A stretch of 64,000 bases of DNA from Sphagnum magellanicum (GCA_021904315.1 CM038917.1:4944041-5008040), one strand, 5' to 3'. Counted from the first letter of the stretch, positions 1 through 19,028 are shown. Notes: generated from the sequence alone by a model not told the origin. Made by a program: numbers and translations.

Positions 1-905
1 CTTTATTGGAATAAGGGTCCTTCCTCCGCATGAGGGGGAGCTGAGTGTGGGCCTGATTTCCACAAAGCCTGCGGCTGACGGACAGCTTTACCAAATGTGA
101 AGACACATGTTAAATTTTTTTAATTTGTTTTTGGGTGGTATCCAAGGAAAAGAAATGCTGTTTCAAAAAATGAAACACCTACATAAGCATGCATTAAAAT
201 TTTAGAAATTCTCACCATTTAAGGCCGAAAAGTTTCAGCCTGCCCTACAACTATCCGATGAAAATCAATACAGATCTTTTCATTGTGCATAGCACCCCAA
301 AAAGAGAAAGAGAGAGAGATAAAGGCTTAAATAGGGGGGAGGGGGGAGGGGGAAAAAATTTGGGCCGAATTTTCCTATCTTCCACTTTTGCTCACATTTA
401 TATGTTGAGTTTTTTACCTCTTTTGTTTTCTTTTTCTTTTTTTAATGATTCCCCCCCCCCCCCCCCCGCCCCCTTTTGGGGTTTTCATTTTTGTACTGGT
501 CTTCCTTCCATGTGTTTTGTGAAGAAGTGCTGTCACAGCCTTATTTTTACTGGTGAACGTTTGCCAAAACTTGAAATAGAAATATCAAAGAAGAAAAAAT
601 GGCAACAAGTTTTAGAACTTTTCTAAATGGTCTAAAAATACAAGTTTAAAAATTTGTTACCAAACTGAAATCAGAGTCCAAATGTGACAAAATTTGACAA
701 TATTTTGACAGAATATTCCCTTCTCTCTTTCTTTTTTCATTTTGGGGAAATTTTCGCCTTTAAAAAAAAGGATGGTCAGGACATAAAAGTGAGAAAAAAC
801 AATAGTAAAAATCGTCAGATTACTATATATTTAGTTTTCAGTGCACAATAGCCATAAATACAGAAACTTTTGTTAAAGACGTGTACTTCTTGTCTGGTCT
901 GGTTT
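1..905. other. AT-rich upstream flank with homopolymer runs
   Basis: No gene is supported here. The stretch contains a G-rich tract near 337-353 and a run of 17 C at 451-467, both low-complexity. Short open frames across these runs are composition artefacts. It lies far upstream of the SnRK1 gene and may hold distal promoter sequence, but I see no motif that proves this. Confidence 0.5.
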
Positions 906-1290
906 ATAGCGAGCTTTGGCTAAAATTTGCCGTGGATGATTGCCATTTTCCCCACATCTTCGTATGGATGATTGCCGCTTAAGCCACACAAATAGAATTC
1001 CCAAAAAAAGGCACCGGCGCTCAGGATGTTTTTGGCTAAACTCCGCTGAATAGTTTTTTGTTTTTACAGAATGGCGAAATTTTAGTATTTTTTGAGGTTC
1101 TAATCGCCAATTTCGGGAAAAAAACGCCAGATTCTATCCTAAGTTGCAGCAGGTAGCCAAAAATATAGAAGGCTACTAAATTGTTTTTCTACTTTTATAT
1201 TTTCTTATCGCCAAATCTGGCTAAATTGTCGGATGATTGCCACCTTACTCCATAAATAAAATTCCTTAAAAAGACACTGCTCACTGCTGT
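906..1290 (+). repeat. Dispersed repeat A, two partial copies
   Basis: The core GGATGATTGCCATTTT and its flanks appear at about 906-1015, and a shorter version with GGATGATTGCCACCTTAC lies at about 1195-1290. The same order of words (TTTGGCTAAA, then GATGATTGCCA, then a CATAAA-like word, then AATTC plus an A-rich stretch) recurs near 19029-19140 and in weaker form near 31290, 58740 and 59230. This is a dispersed, probably transposon-derived family. No coding capacity or terminal structure is visible. Confidence 0.5.
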
Positions 1291-1689
1291 GTCTTTTTGT
1301 TTTTGTGTTTTTTGGGGATTGCAGAAAGCAGCCTTTGATTACGCACACAATACAAAGAAACAAAAACCTTGTTTGTTTGTTTGTTTCTTTGCTTTGTTTG
1401 CTTGCTTGCTCGTTCTCTTGTAGAGGAGCTTGAAGCACAATCGCACTACATACCAGCAGGAGTCTTCCGTATCTTCTGGAGGATTTTTTTTGCTGTTATA
1501 CTTTGGAGAATTATTTTCAACTTGTTATGTGCTTTGGAGGAAATTCATTTTGTGAAGATTTTGCAGGAGATAGGACATTGAGTGTGCTGCTGGAAGAAGA
1601 AGAAGAAGAAGCCTAAGCCTTGCTTGCACGAGAAGCTTTTTTTTAAAAAAATTTAAGCGTTTTTGTTTTTGTTTACCGCTGGTTTTTAG

Positions 1690-1928
1690 TAGTGGAGAAT
1701 ATCCCGAGTGAACAACACGTCCTTTGTCTGGAACTGTATCGACTCTCTTGGTTTTTCGTTTGTTGTCATTTGCTTCTTCTTCCTGCCTTTCATGCATTTT
1801 CTTGTGTGCATTCGGTTGATAAGAGCTGCTCGTCGTAGAATACGGTTGCTGAATGTTTGTGGCGGCGCCGGCGGCAGCAGCAGCAGCAGGGGAGTCACAG
1901 CAGAATACTCTTCTTCGCCTTCTCAGAG
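1690..1928 (+). promoter_or_regulatory. Putative 5' leader exon and donor of the SnRK1 gene
   Basis: The segment ends in CTTCTCAGAG followed by GTGAGTGAGC, a near-consensus splice donor at 1929. The upstream part has the GAAGAAGAAG and CAGCAGCAGC composition common in plant 5' leaders. No in-frame coding link to the kinase exon is seen, so I read it as a non-coding first exon followed by a leader intron that ends before 4150. The acceptor and the transcription start are not fixed by the sequence. Confidence 0.35.
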
Positions 1929-4149
1929 GTGAGTGAGCACTTTACTCTTTTTGGCGATTTGCGTGCGTTCCCTTGTTTTCTTCTCCTTGAAGCTTTGAGG
2001 TGTTTCCGTTTCCGATTTTCGTGTGGTTGAAAGCTTGCAGTATGGGAAGCTGGCATAGTGAGTTTTGGATAGAGGACTATATACCGTTGTACACACAGAA
2101 TCGTTGCATTTGAGATGAATTCCACTGAACTCGTTTGACTCCTTTTCCGGCAACAACAGTATCCAGATTTGCGTCGTGCTTTTCAGGAGAAGAACTTGCT
2201 TTGCTTTGTTGAATTTCGTGAGGAAGCGTTTTTTCACAACTAAGTCTAACATGATCATTCATTCTTCTCGAGCTCTTCCCTTGCTACGGAGATGTCTATT
2301 TTGCATTACACGTTGCTGCTGCTGCTGCTTCCGAAGCAGCCGCAGCAGCAGATTGCAATAACTTGTTTACAGCTCTGCAGGTGGAGAATCCGCCATAATG
2401 GACGCTACACTCCCCCCCACCCCCCCACCCCCCTGGGGTCCCTTGATGCATGCATGGTTTGTGTACATATGCGGTGCTCCATCTCTTCGAGCTTCCATGC
2501 ACATATTGTTCACTGTCTCCTGAGCCGCTTGCTGAGACTGGATTGGACTTAGACTGGACAATTACTCCCAGATCTGCTTTATGCGATTCGGTAATCGACG
2601 TAGAATAGAGAGAGTTTGTTTCCACTGCCTCAGATAGGTGTCTCGGGAAGATACTTAGGTGCATGCGGATGTGTCACTGGCCTGTAGCACGTCAGAGAAC
2701 TGACGAGATGACCATTGTACTGTTTTGTAGCTTGAATGTACATACGCTGTATTGGATTCCGGTAGATAGAACGCTTTGATCGCCGCGCCCTCGAGAGGCG
2801 GACTCTGGATTCTCGGACGTTCACACGGATCCTGCTGCGTTGTTTCGAGCTCTCGACCGGAAGTAGTTGGCTAGGCTGGGCTTGACGAGGAGAGTGAAGA
2901 CGAGTCTTTCCGACATGTACCTCAAGGGCCGATTGAGCGCCACGCGACAGACTCTGTACCGTGGGACCCTGATGCGGTGGAGGTCGTCAAATGGACATTC
3001 GCAAGCGTGTTTGCGGGGATTCTTGTGAGACAACGTCTCTCGTAACAGCAGGCTTTTCTCCTCTCCCGGAAGTAGAGCATTGAAGGGGAATCTTTCATTC
3101 TTGTCATTGGATCTTCTAGCGCTCTGAACACCAGAGAGGGCCGGTCGACGAAGTGGCATGTGAAGGAATTAACAATAGATCTGGAGCCCCCAGATTGATT
3201 GAGTTCCAGGGAACAGATTGCAGAAACGGAGTGGACAAGAAGAGCACAAATTTTCTTAGGATTAGGAGTTTTGACGACTGCTAGAACCTTGGAAATTCCG
3301 GGAGGCAAAATGTAAAGAATGTTATCAAGAGTTTGAAGTGATAGCCCAACTGACTGACCTAAGTATCTCCTTTGAAATTTCTGCCAGTGTATATAGTATG
3401 AGAACTCAGAGATGAAATGAAGACTGTCAAGCAGTGTATGTATGTCCATATTGCAGGAAGTGTCCATTTTGAGAAGAAGGGTACTTTGAGACTAGAGATT
3501 TCTTCTTTAGATTTGAGCAAGGTTACGTCATGTCAGGAGCAGCAGTAGCTTCTTCCTGACTTATGAACTATAAGGATCTAAGTAGCAGCTAGGTATTTGA
3601 ACTTGCCACGAAAACTTCTGATGAATTGAGCCCTGAACTCGGCCTACTTTGGAAGTGTGAATCAATGCTTCACAGTCGCAGATTGCTGGAGGACAAGAGT
3701 CCCTACTAAAGCTTGAAGTCTTGGTAGTGCCAAGTGAACAAATTGAGATCTTGCGTGGAATTGGAGAAGGAACAAAGTTGCCTTCTCTCCATTTTGGTCA
3801 ATTTTTGGAGGACAGGAACATTCAGAGCTTGAGCACTGTGTGGTGACAAGGTGTTGAGGTAGCAGATGTGGAGCTAGCTGATTTAATCGCAACTGCAGAT
3901 TGAAGGACCAGGATTGAAGGGGACTATGGCATTGGTTGCTGGTGGCCAACCACTCTGGGATCTCTTGTACTCACTCAGCAGGAGTTTATCTTGTGCTTGT
4001 GCAAACAGATCTGCAGCAAACAAGTCACAAATTGCAGATTCTCCTCTGCCCTCCTTTTAGAAAACTTATAAGCTTCAAAATTTCCTTGAAAAGTCTATTT
4101 GCTTGATTGGTGACTGATGGAGAATCAGTGAGAAAGGAGAGGGTGCTCA

Positions 4150-4183
4150 ATGCACATGAGCAGGCTGTGGAACAATATTAGAA
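4150..4183 (+). promoter_or_regulatory. Upstream AUGs overlapping the SnRK1 start
   Basis: Two ATGs, at 4150 and 4156, are in frame with each other and out of frame with the kinase ATG at 4184. Their frame stays open past 4184 and on to the exon end, so ribosomes starting there would miss the main start. Both have weak contexts (T or C at -3), while 4184 has A at -3 and G at +4. That pattern suits leaky scanning. Whether 4150 is inside the mature leader depends on the unmapped leader acceptor. Confidence 0.45.
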
Positions 4184-10459
<6,276 letters not shown>

Positions 10460-11600
10460 CATGATGTCTGCAGCCCTCATATGTCTCTCTTTTCAGTATT
10501 ACCAACCAACCAACTTCTTATTCAACCAACTGGTAAGTTCAGCACTCTCTCAAAGTCTCAACAGATATGGATATGGATGTGTGCATTGTTTAGAACCTTT
10601 ATTTCAATCGTAAACAAACTCTGATTTACTGCTGTTCGGCATTCTTGGTGCAGAATTTTGGAGGGGAAGAGAATTGGTCTTCCTCAAACTTCCTTCTTGC
10701 ACACATTGTAAATTTTCCATCACAGCTCACCAGTAGTCTCTCCCCTTACCCTCTTAGCCTCTAGGCTCTTACCCTCAATTGATTCATTATTGCTTTGATT
10801 ACAAGCAATTTTGTAGTATCCAGAGGATCCAGTATTCAATAGTTTTACCTATAAACTAGTGCCTTTTTTCATTTTTGCAGATTCACCAATTTCCTTTGCT
10901 TCCTAAAAGCTTTTTTTTTGTGGGAGAATAGATGGTATGCTTACCATGAAAGATCACTTTGGCTTCACTTCTGTTGCAAGTTCCTTCTATGTTTAGCAAA
11001 GTTTCTGTGATGATCATGCCTGAAAAATGTGTAGATCTAATGACCAGAATTTTAGTTCTGTTGAAAATGTGGGCTAGGCAAGTAAATTTTACAGTAAAGA
11101 TCTCAGCCAATGTACCAATATGGAGGAATGATCTTACAAAATCCTGAATTGGTCTGTCTGCAAGCAATTTGTAGAGGAGATTTCCTGGAGCAGCCAGCTC
11201 TCAGACCAGAGTCCAGCTGCAAAAAGATGGGGAGGAAGAAAACACACCAGTGTTTTGTATTGAAACTTTATGATATTAGCTGTCGCTGTGAGTCCCAGCC
11301 AACAACAATGTGGTGGAACCTTTCTCATTGCTTCCAGTAACACCAGAGATTAAGGATTCAGATTCATGTAACTGTACATGGGAAAGTAGTTCTAGCAGGT
11401 TCTCATATTCTTATCTGTATGGAGATGATGAAGTCAGTCTGGAGCAACCACCATTCATAATGAAGATAATGGTGTGATACTTTGCATGCAAAAGAATTGT
11501 CATGTTTGGTTTTGTTTCATGGGGTTGTTCCGGTGTAACCTCATAAATCCACAATGAAGCTTTCTGTGAACGATCATTATACAGTCAACCCTTGATATAC
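10460..11600 (+). other. SnRK1 3' UTR and downstream flank
   Basis: This follows the TGA at 10457-10459. A strong donor-like CTGGTAAGT at about 10531 and acceptor-like GGTGCAG at about 10653 allow a small 3'-UTR intron, and another TTTGCAG occurs at about 10880. Neither is needed for the coding sequence. No further SnRK1 homology or other gene is seen. The poly(A) site cannot be placed with confidence. Confidence 0.4.
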
Positions 11601-12647
11601 TTTGAACTGCCAAATCTGGTTTGGCTTGTTTGTTTTGTTTTGTATCTTGTTAATATGCAATGGAGTTTTCTACAAACCATCTTCATATAAACAAGGCCAA
11701 TTGGGTTGGTATTCTTTTGTATTTTATAAAATATGTAATGGTTCTTCCTATGAACAATTGTAATAGAATTAAACCCACTCACTCATTGCATTAGAAACTG
11801 GTATAGGCATGGTGAAAAGGAAATACATGTATATCAGTAACCTAGTGGAAGAAAGCAGTAGAGAAAAGGCATTGGAGCTATCAAGGCATTCATCTGAATT
11901 GGAGGTAATTGTGAACCTACAAATTATTCTGCATCCTTTATATCTTTTTGACAATACAAACAGGAGAATACAATGTTTTACATCTGAAATGTACATTATC
12001 AAATGTTGAAAAAAAAGGTCTGTTGCAAATCACACCACAATCTCAGCTACAGTAAAGCTAAATTTAGTAGCAAATATATGCAAACTAATAACACACCCAT
12101 GCACCCAAGTGATAATTACTCCTCACTTCCTCAACACTGCAAATGACCACCTGTCCTGTATCTGTGCATCTGCACTGCTTTTGTCACTCTTTTTATCATC
12201 AGATTTGTTCTACTAAGGGATACTCTGCAAATCACTAGAGACAACAATATCGCCCCACAACTGGTTCTATGAAACCCTTTGATCGAAGCACAAAACAGAG
12301 TCAGGGATGTGACTACTCCATGACTTCATGAAAGATGATGACAAACTTGCAGGGGAAACCAGATGCTATGATAGAAGTTGCAAAGAAAATCAATTCTTCT
12401 GGGTGGTCAGGGGTCTAATCTCCACCTTAAGAAATAGTGTACAGCTGGTGGAGAAACACAGAACTTTGACATGACAACTCACACTTCTGTATGCATACAA
12501 TAACCTTTAAAGGAGGGTCCCCCATAAGGGCGATCAGCAGCAGAACTGTATTACCATTTCAAATGCAGGTCAATCCTTTCCGTTTTGGACATAAATTCAG
12601 CACAAGCTATAAACATCAAAAGACCTCTGGTTCCATAGAAACATAGC
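11601..12647 (-). other. Intergenic gap and 3' flank of the BTB gene
   Basis: This lies between two convergent genes. The part next to 12648 is presumably the 3' UTR of the BTB gene. Short frames here have no recognisable similarity, and I see no RNA gene or transposon end. Confidence 0.4.
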
Positions 12648-14141
12648 TCATTCATTGAGTTGCTGCTCGTCAGATTCTAGAAATGCAAGGTTGGAGCACA
12701 TGGTGTCACACCACGCATCGAATGCCTCTGAAAGATTTGGCCAGTTTTGGGTTGGCCAGCTTTTGAGATACTGCACTTGCTCAAGAGGAGGAAGGGTCTT
12801 GAGTACTCCATTCAAGGCTTTATCAACATTCTTCTTGGTGGCTTCATAAATACAGAAATCGATTGTTACCAGCTCTGGTAGCCATGCTTCAACCAGAGCG
12901 AGGCGCACAGAATTTTCCAACCAGATTTCTCCTTTGGCCACTATGTCCAGATAGCGAACAAGCACATTGCAGGTGTCTTGGACAAAGTTGAGACCAGAGT
13001 ATGCATATTCTGTGCTTACAAGAGGCCAGATACCAAACAGCATTTGAGAGAAGGATCTGTCAACAAAGATTGTCCGAGCTGCTAACTCAGCAATTCCAAA
13101 ATCAACAAGGGAGTTCAATAGCCAGAACAAACCTTTGCCTGCAATAGAGAATTCCTCATCTTTGTACATATGTGGGATCCTGCAATGTTGCCTGAAATCA
13201 TCAACAGCTCGCTGTAGAGCATCATACATGACAGCTTTCACAACAGTTGCAACCGACTTCGACACTACAAGTCCCCTCATTGACACCTTCAGTAACCTCT
13301 CAAAAGCAGCTCTGTTCTCCAGCACCTTGGTCTCAAGCATCTGATCCTGTGGATTCAACTGCATGCTCTTCATCAGTAGAGTCTCCAGTACTTTTTTCAG
13401 TGCATCCAGAGAGCTGTCTCTTGCAAGGTTCCCAAAAGTCCCAAGCCGGGCAGCCAAGTCAGGTGAAGGAGCGATCTGGAATGCCAAGACGGCACATCGG
13501 ATAGCAGACAGATCCTCTGGGCTCCAGGGCATCAATGCCAGGTACCGCATGCAGTTATCCACACAGTCCTGGAAAACAAGCTGTGCTGCTACAGGCATGA
13601 CTTCTATAGCATGTGCCACATTCTCAAAGGAGGAAGGAGAGACTTCCTGGGCGTAGAGCAGCTGCATACAGCGTGTATAAGCCCGCGGATTGCTGCGAGC
13701 TTCCAAGGTCAGGTCAAGGGGGAGGTCATTCTTTGACCATCGCTCCGCCAAGCATGCATCGAAGTATTGACATCGCCGCAGATATGCAGCGTGGACATGC
13801 AGGGTAGCGACAGCATCTACCTGTTCTGGCATCTTCTTCGATGACTGCCCTTGCTCCTGGGATTCGCCTCTTCGACAAAGGTCTGAGGGACCTTGTTTTC
13901 TGAATTTTTTGCAGGGATGAGGTCCTTTTTCGGAGTCTTCCTGTCTCTGGAACTGCTGGTGCTCCGAGTTGCCTCCTGCCTGCTGCAATGGTACCAATCG
14001 CAGCGTCACGTCGCTAATTTCGTCTTCCTTGAGCCATACTTCCGTCGGCATTCCTGAGCCATCTGCTTCCAAGCGCAAGGGAGGTGCCAAACGCAGCGTG
14101 ATGCTGCTCTCATCATCCTTCGGCCACACCTCCATCAGCAT
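12648..14141 (-). CDS. BTB/POZ-domain protein, plant At3g05675/At1g63850-like family
   Basis: This is a 497-residue single coding exon. Plant BTB proteins of this type are candidate substrate adaptors for CUL3 ubiquitin ligases; the substrate is unknown. The BTB fold is seen as SDVTLRL at residues 43-49 and, after a 60-residue polar insert rich in Q, E, K and S, LHVHAAYLRRCQYFDACLAERW at about 114-135. Then come LLYAQEVSPSSFENV and the helical PVAAQLVFQDCVDNCMRYLALMPW, typical of the family, and a long helical C-terminal part. The first ATG of the frame is at 14141. The frame stays open 45 codons further upstream, but only from a GTG and through a T-rich stretch ending in CTTAG/CACACAG, which looks like an intron end. 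MEVWPKDDESSITLRL at 3-18 is followed by TEVWLKEDEISDVTLRL at 33-49, an internal duplication of the first strand. No lesion is seen. Confidence 0.85.
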   Translation of the reverse strand: MLMEVWPKDDESSITLRLAPPLRLEADGSGMPTEVWLKEDEISDVTLRLVPLQQAGGNSEHQQFQRQEDSEKGPHPCKKFRKQGPSDLCRRGESQEQGQSSKKMPEQVDAVATLHVHAAYLRRCQYFDACLAERWSKNDLPLDLTLEARSNPRAYTRCMQLLYAQEVSPSSFENVAHAIEVMPVAAQLVFQDCVDNCMRYLALMPWSPEDLSAIRCAVLAFQIAPSPDLAARLGTFGNLARDSSLDALKKVLETLLMKSMQLNPQDQMLETKVLENRAAFERLLKVSMRGLVVSKSVATVVKAVMYDALQRAVDDFRQHCRIPHMYKDEEFSIAGKGLFWLLNSLVDFGIAELAARTIFVDRSFSQMLFGIWPLVSTEYAYSGLNFVQDTCNVLVRYLDIVAKGEIWLENSVRLALVEAWLPELVTIDFCIYEATKKNVDKALNGVLKTLPPLEQVQYLKSWPTQNWPNLSEAFDAWCDTMCSNLAFLESDEQQLNE

Positions 14142-15240
14142 TGCTGCACGTCTGTCAGGGTTGAAAGGAAGCTCAAGACTGTGTGTACCTAAGAGCTTAA
14201 GGACACCACAAAAATTGCAAAAACAGAAACCAATACTACTGAAACGCCAACAGCGGCAGCTGCAGCAGCATCCCACAACACGACGTCCATTACCATTCCC
14301 ACCACAAGCTTCTCGATAGGGAACCGGACGGCTTGCAAAGCTCTAGGCACAGAGACAAAATTGACGCAACGAAGTCTTACAACGGCATGTCACACATAAA
14401 GAAACCTCATTCACCAGAGGTCAACTGCAAGGGAGAACAGAGAGGAAAACCTTACTACTTCCACTAGGTGATCGGACGCAAGACGAGAAACAAAACAATA
14501 GCAACGGGATGCGAAAGAGTTTAGGCTTACGACCACAGTCACAGTCCCATCCCCGTATCTACTCTTCTTCACCTTCACTGCAAAACACCGCTTCCTGAGA
14601 GCACCGCACCAATTGCAACGGAAGAAATCATCAATGGAGTTTGTTTGAAGCAATCACGGACATCGGTGACAGACATCCGTCATCAGTCAACCACTCTCCG
14701 CTAAAAAGAAAGATCTCCGAGTACAACAACATCACGAGGGAAGAAGAACTAATAACTCTGTTATTGAACCATGAAGTGGGCCAAAGAAACAACAGCCGGA
14801 AAAAAAAAAAAAAAAAAAAGCACACGCACACATACACAGAGCAGTGGAACAACAGATGAGAAAGGACTGGGTCCACACAGCATACACAAGCTACAAAATC
14901 TAGGACTAATTCTTCACCCAAAGAGAAGCTGTAAAAATCGGTTAAGAACATAAAAATAGCACAAACGATTCTTGAGTATTCCGAGCTCCACGAGAGCTTG
15001 ATTGCAGAGGAAACAAAAGGCAGAAGCAACAACAAAAAACACCAACCCCAATCCCCCTTTCGCAACAACTCTCCCTCTCTCTCAACTGTGCACGGCAGGG
15101 AGCCTTCTTCGCCCTCTTTCCTTCGCACCTGCCCTCGGAGAACGAAGGAAAGAGAGAGACGACGACGATCCCCGACAGATCATCCAAAAATCCTCGTTTT
15201 CCAAATTTCATTCACAGGGGCTCTTTCATTACGTTACTAA
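14142..15240 (-). promoter_or_regulatory. Leader and promoter region of the BTB gene
   Basis: On the minus strand this stretch contains donor-like GTAAGG (about 14451) and GTAAGCC (about 14527) and acceptor-like TTAG or CACACAG just upstream of the start, so a spliced 5' leader is likely. A run of about 19 A at 14800-14818 reads as poly-T on the gene strand. The GA/CT-rich segment 15060-15180 resembles a plant transcription start region. No second gene is supported. Confidence 0.4.
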
Positions 15241-15258
15241 TCTATCCGCAAAGTCGAT

Positions 15259-15640
15259 CTTCATCCATATTCTTCATTCATCTTCTCAGCAGGCTGTCAT
15301 CCTCATCCATTACCGTCGCCTCAACAAGCGTTCGTCCTTCTGCTCGTTCGTCAGTCCGTCCGTCCATCCATCTCCTTTCTTCATCCATATTTTTCATTGC
15401 TCCACGTTCATCCTTCATCCTCATCCATTCCCATGGCCTCAACAAACGTTCGTCCTTCAGATCGTCCGTCCGTCCATATCCTTTCTTCATCCATGTTCTT
15501 CACTGGTCCGCGTTCATCCTTCATCCTCATCCATTCCCGTCGCCTCAACAAACGTCCGTCATTCCGTTCGTCCGTCCGTCAGTCCATCCGCAGTCTTCAT
15601 CGATATTCTTTCATCGCTTCACATTCATTCTTCTATTTTT
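15259..15640 (+). repeat. Pyrimidine-rich minisatellite, about 106-120 bp unit, 3.4 copies
   Basis: Copies begin at 15259, 15379, 15485 and 15597, each starting CTTCATCSATRTTCTT or similar. The unit includes CATCCTCATCCATT, GCCTCAACAA and strings of CGTCCGTC. The spacing is 120, 106 and 112 bp and the last copy is partial. It lies directly upstream of the inferred BTB promoter. Long open frames through it are a by-product of the repeat. Confidence 0.8.
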
Positions 15641-15659
15641 CAGAGCCTGTTCTTTAACC

Positions 15660-18600
15660 TCTTTGTTTAATAAGCTTTCCTATTCCAGAGACTTGTCACT
15701 TAATGGTGTTTTTTTAATGAGGGAAAAGAGATAATTGCAAGTAAAATGCAAGAAATATATGCAAATACACAGAAGTATTTTTTTAATATAATTATTCTCA
15801 TCACATAATTATGTTATATCATTACACAACATGAAAGGAATATTTTAAGCAATTTTGAGGAAAATATATTTATTTATTCAAAAAATCTATTTTGTTAATC
15901 TATTTATTTATTCATGAAAGGTCCATGGATTAGTTATGGAAGTGGTTGTGAGAATTTTATTTGGATTGTGTTTTGACTTCCATGGCCTTTTTTCTTAAAT
16001 TATGTATATGTAATATAATTTATTAATTAGTTACAAAACAATGTCACAATGTTCGTAACTTAATCTAATTCATCCTTTTTTATTTATGATTCATATTTAT
16101 GTATTTTCGTGTCACGAATCAAAATCCTTTTTGTTACACACATTACATGTCTTATTATTTATTGTCCTTGTTTCTATTTACATGTTTATGGTAAGGATTA
16201 TGTTTAAGCTTCTTGTGCTTTATATTCATAATTCTTGTGCAAATACGGTAATAGTTTGATTAGATTATATATCAAGTTTATTCATTTGGTAATATTGACA
16301 TGTCAATTCCAAGGGACATACCATATTCCCTTATCAGATTTAGCAATAAACTGTTGATTAATTAATTAAATCTAAAATCTTAACTTCGACACTTGATTTT
16401 TTTAATTCTGAAATTTTAGCAAGTAATTATTATAAATAATAATAAACACATTCTTGTTACATTTTTTTTTAATTGTTAAAATAATCAAACAAGTCAAAAC
16501 TTGTGGATCCTTCATTTTAGAAAAATTATGAAAAAAATTGCACAAGTAATAAAAAAAAATTCAGAAATTCGACAAAAAGAAAGCCATTTTTAAAAAATCA
16601 TGAAGCAATTGTGCTTCAAGTTCCACCATTATGATGTGTGTCTAAAACCTCAAACATATGATGTAAGTTGTTTAATTTGTGGTTCAAGGTTTGATGGTAA
16701 CTTCATATATATTTGGTTCAAATTTGTCCATTATCTAAAGACCTTGCCCAAGTTGAACTAATGAATATATTTTTATTGAGCATAGTCTTGGCTTAGTTTC
16801 TATTGTGTGGTAATTCACTATGGATTTTTCCTAACTATTGTGTATGCTCTTGAGTTCAAGGTAATAGTGTGAAAAATCTCTTGAAACATGCACAAATTAT
16901 GTCCATGGACTTCAACATAAATTGTATAACATTTTAAATAAAGTACAAAATCATTTATGAAAGATATAAAAGTTTCATATAATAGTCCATGAAGCTTGAC
17001 TTCCCATTTGTGGATGAATTCACCCAACACCAATCAATTTTCCATCAATATTGAAAAATTCATCAAGTATTCACATTATTCATTGAATTTTTGCTTTCAA
17101 AAGTTTTTGGGATGGTGAGTTTTATGTAAGCTTCCATGACTAAATCCCCAAACAAATAGAAATAATAAATACATTTGGTGCAACCTCTAATTTTATTTAG
17201 TAATCAAAACTAGTTTGAAGTATAACATCCCTACAACATAACTTCAAATCTTGTTCTACTTGTTTCATGTTATGATTACAATTTCATTTGGATATTTATT
17301 TGCATATTTTGTGTTTTATTGATCACCCCTACACTTGTCATGTGTTATTGATGTTATTTTTCTAATTCAAATGATTTTGAAAGTTACTAAAACTTAACAC
17401 ACAATGTTATGTACAAAAACTATGATAACTAAAGAATTCCAAACATGCACAATAGCTAGGACAAATTATAATAAAAAGAAACATAAACCTACGTTTAACT
17501 ATGCATAAGGGATAACATGAGTTACATTTGCCCACTTAGATGATTGTTTTAAAAGTAATGGGTTTGCCTACTAAGATGATGTAGTAAATTGTGATTAGTT
17601 GCAAAAGGGGATGGATTAGAAAATCCATGGTTGTTATGGTTGTCCAAAATATTCGTGACAAAAAAGGTGATGTACTAATATGTAAAGGTGTGGATAATAA
17701 TTATTTATGAGTATATCATTTTGAATGCATTTCAAATCTTTCAAAACAACAACAAAACAGTAGTTATTTAGTGCTTTAAAAATGTTTTTGAAAAGTTTAT
17801 ATATTCATTAGATTCATTCCACATGCTTCCACATGTTTCTATAATGTATAAAAACATTGTCATAAAACAAAAAAAACGTGGTTTTTTCACACAAAATGAA
17901 GGAGTACATAACATGTGTGAGAGGTAAACTTTGTCAATATAATGTACAAATATGTGGTGTTTATTAAATGGCATATTTGCATTTTGAAAATTGTTGAAAT
18001 GTTGCATAGTTTTGTCACTAAAACATGAAAAACTAAACATTGTTTACACTTGTTGTGGCTCCTATTAATGTGACCACACCTTAAGCTAAGGCCACCAAAT
18101 ATGCACAAAAAATATTCAAAAAAATTTTGAAACATGAAATAAACAAAAAAAACCTAAAGGTGCAATTAAAATAACACACCCCATTCCGAGCATAACCAAT
18201 AGTTATTTTTACATATTTTGAAGTGGTAAACTAATTAGTTAATGTTGAGATTGTGTGAAATGTGTGAAATATAACATTATAACATTACAATGAATATAAT
18301 AATTATAAAGTACCCAAAAGCATTTATTAGGGACTATAACCTATGCTTAAAAACACAATTGAGACATTGAAACCAATGTAGTTTTTTTATAAAAATCAAT
18401 CAATCCCAATTTGTCACATTAGCTTGTCAAAAATCACTATGCACTAAACAAATTCAATATTCAAATGTAGGTGTGGGCCTTTAAATATAAAGTCATACCT
18501 CAAACTAGGGTTGAACACATTGAAAATAATGGGAAGGGACTACCTCTATATTTGTTTAGATCATATGTGTCAATTAAAGCTTCCATATATGCTAAATTAA

Positions 18601-19028
18601 ATGATTTTTTATTAATTATAAAAATCTTAATATATTTTTAATGACCTATGCTAGGGTAGGTTATGGGATGTCATTCATGACACACACATTACCATGATCG
18701 AATAATTCCCAATGTGCATGATGAAAACCATAACAAATTATAACAAATACATGCATAAACTTAAGTTCAACCACACAATGATAATCTAAAACAATGCAAC
18801 ATAATATGCTAAAAAATATTCAAATAAAATTTTGCACAAATGTGAAATACATGGACCAATTGGGGAATGGTGCATATCAACCTTTTGTTTATATTGAAAT
18901 TTCACCAAAATGAAAAATGAAAAAATGATATGATTTTAAGGGTTTCAATCAGCAATTTTTTTATATTTGGTGTTCCATGTGTAGCCAAAAATATTAATGA
19001 TGATTAAAAAAATATATTTCATATATGG
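15660..19028. other. AT-rich intergenic DNA
   Basis: I recognise no gene, RNA or intact transposon here. The AT content is high, with many A and T runs. Two segments resemble others nearby: about 17400-17500 with about 18685-18785, and about 18100-18145 with about 18805-18850. This hints at older duplicated or transposed sequence. Confidence 0.5.

Noticed and set aside
258-626. 122-codon frame near the left edge
   Set aside because: It runs through poly-G and poly-C tracts and shows no protein-like features.
14142-14276. N-terminal extension of the BTB protein beginning GCCCSC (myristoylation-like)
   Set aside because: The frame opens with GTG rather than ATG, and the segment is T-rich and ends in splice-acceptor-like sites, so it is probably an intron.
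14631-15128. 165-codon minus-strand frame upstream of the BTB gene
   Set aside because: It is low-complexity Phe/Leu/Cys-rich translation across a poly-A/T run in the leader region, with no recognisable domain.
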